Source: Clostridia bacterium (GTDB taxonomy: Bacteria; Bacillota; Clostridia; Oscillospirales; CAG-272). Taken from it: DNA of 6,215 nt. Where the stretch lies: positions 1-6,215 of the forward strand of contig JAFQUL010000065.1 of the NCBI GenBank assembly GCA_017408535.1. The letters run 5' to 3'. Each line of letters starts with the position of its first letter. Within the stretch, counting starts at the first letter, position 1. The position numbers and the translations under genes are program-made. The notes under the pieces were generated by a model, which saw only the letters and a program-made list of their open reading frames with translations, made no database searches and was not told where the DNA came from. Positions 5,449 to 6,215 of this stretch are shown piece by piece.

Positions 5449-5462
5449 TTCGGGAAAATAAT
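5434..5462 (+). promoter_or_regulatory. Candidate promoter of the plus-strand membrane protein gene
   Basis: TTGAAT (5434-5439) and AATAAT (5457-5462) are 17 bases apart, predicting a start near 5469 and a leader of about 39 bases. It overlaps the PBP promoter on the other strand, so the two genes would be fired divergently from one AT-rich region. The region is so AT-rich that other -10-like matches exist. Confidence 0.35.
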
Positions 5463-5507
5463 AAATATACGCATAAAATCCGTAACTGTACCCGGAGGTA
5501 AAAATAA

Positions 5508-5879
5508 ATGGAAAATAATTATCTTCTCACAGGCAAGCTCCGCTTTGTCATATTTATCTTAGCGGCGCTTACCGTCATCAGCTCCGCTACTGCCATGTGC
5601 TACTCTAATATCATTGTCAAAAATGCGGAAAAGGACCTGCGGCAGGATATAAACCGCCTATCCGGCGACTCAAACGCCGCTGACATCCGTCCGCCCCTCT
5701 ATACCGTAAAGGAGCACAGGGGAAGGATCGGAATATGGAGCAGCTCCGGGGAGCTGTCAGAGATACTGCCGGTGACGGTGGCTACTCTGCCCGATCGGGA
5801 CAGAGAGCTCTTGTCCCGTGGGTTTAAGGTCTACTCTATGAGCGAATTTTCCTCTGTTGTAGAGGACTATACGGGATAA
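5508..5879 (+). CDS. Single-pass membrane protein with extracytoplasmic domain, possibly BofC C-terminal-like, 123 aa
   Basis: A short cytoplasmic N-terminus is followed by one membrane helix (about 11-33), a charged linker (NAEKDLRQDINRL) and an outside domain from about residue 60. The domain reads YTVKEHRGRIGIW, then a turn, then LPVTVATLPDRDRELLSRGFKVYS and a C-terminal SSVVEDYTG. This layout recurs in short uncharacterised Clostridia proteins ('YxvkeyxGkiavf...v.tLPexDrelL..Gi...') and resembles the BofC C-terminal domain, which in Bacillus is linked to sigma-K checkpoint control. That resemblance is recalled, not tested, and no sporulation role can be claimed. GGAGG lies 9 bases before the ATG. 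It is divergent from the PBP gene and ends one base from the next, convergent gene. Confidence 0.75.
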   Translation: MENNYLLTGKLRFVIFILAALTVISSATAMCYSNIIVKNAEKDLRQDINRLSGDSNAADIRPPLYTVKEHRGRIGIWSSSGELSEILPVTVATLPDRDRELLSRGFKVYSMSEFSSVVEDYTG

Positions 5880-5880
5880 G

Positions 5881-6215
5881 TCAGTCCTCCTCATTTTCCG
5901 CTTCCACCGGAAGTGATGGAGATGCTATTTCTGCAGGGACGTTTGCGGCATAGCCGTAGACAATGCCGATAAGCAGTATCAGTACGCCGAGTAATATGGG
6001 AGTCAAAGACACGCCGAAAACGTATTTGACAGTCTCAGAGTCAAGGGAAAAGGTCTTGACAAGGGTATAATTAAAGAATCTGTACACCGCGCTGACCACA
6101 AACTCTGCAACTATAACGGTGATACCGATAAAGCAGACGATATCTGCATTCCTCTTATTGATAGCTCCGTTCTTTTTAATATTACCGAAAAGCCTTGAAA
6201 GCAGAACGAAAATGG
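5881..6215 (-). CDS. Membrane protein, possible DUF2975 family, 5' end beyond the window (C-terminal 110 residues seen)
   Basis: The frame is open from the right edge of the window to the stop at 5881, so the real start lies outside; the GTG at 6099 is internal. The visible part begins IFVLLSRLFGNIKKNGAINKRNADIV, then a membrane helix (FIGITVIVAEFVVSAVYRF), a loop, a second helix (LTPILLGVLILLIGIVYGYA) and an acidic, Pro-containing tail ending in ENEED. DUF2975 proteins have a similar 'lr.llknIkkg.pF...N...lr.iG' region followed by two helices, usually beside a small Cro-like regulator. That match is tentative, and the usual C-terminal 'EqdLTi' is absent. Function unknown. Confidence 0.65.
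   Translation of the reverse strand, partial: IFVLLSRLFGNIKKNGAINKRNADIVCFIGITVIVAEFVVSAVYRFFNYTLVKTFSLDSETVKYVFGVSLTPILLGVLILLIGIVYGYAANVPAEIASPSLPVEAENEED

Overview
The window looks like chromosomal DNA of a low-to-mid GC, Gram-positive anaerobe of the Clostridia, probably Oscillospirales/Ruminococcaceae-like. The basis is a class A penicillin-binding protein with a very acidic Asp/Pro/Thr tail, an HPr-like protein, strong AGGAGG ribosome binding sites, sigma-A type promoters and an IS200-type insertion sequence of the kind common in gut Clostridia. This placement is inference from gene content and style; no phylogenetic marker gene is present.

Layout, left to right. Positions 1 to about 700 hold a near-complete IS200-type element (tnpA only, minus strand). 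Its outer left-end hairpin is terminator-like. A second hairpin buries the tnpA ribosome binding site. Its right end, at the window edge, is an elaborate multi-hairpin structure. Next comes a bidirectional terminator (707-742), then a minus-strand HPr-like protein (754-984) without the phosphocarrier histidine, with its own promoter and a structured leader. Upstream is a small lipoprotein (1164-1607) behind a near-consensus sigma-A promoter that carries a 12-bp palindrome on its -10 box. Then follow a five-helix TspO/MBR-like membrane protein (1711-2244) and a large class A PBP (2309-5335). A hairpin between these two serves both as PBP terminator and as a cover over the TspO-like gene's Shine-Dalgarno sequence. 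A divergent promoter region (5336-5507) separates the PBP from a plus-strand single-pass membrane protein (5508-5879). That gene ends one base from a convergent minus-strand membrane protein that runs off the right edge (5881-6215).

The chromosomal genes are mostly single transcription units concerned with the cell envelope (PBP, lipoprotein, three membrane proteins) plus one possible carbon-regulation protein; I see no single pathway joining them. The most interesting signals are RNA/ssDNA structures. Two separate hairpins have a 5' arm that repeats the anti-Shine-Dalgarno sequence of 16S rRNA and masks a downstream ribosome binding site. In addition, the loops of the IS left-end and right-end hairpins share a perfect 12-nt complementarity, which could form a kissing contact between the ends in single-stranded DNA or within the tnpA mRNA.
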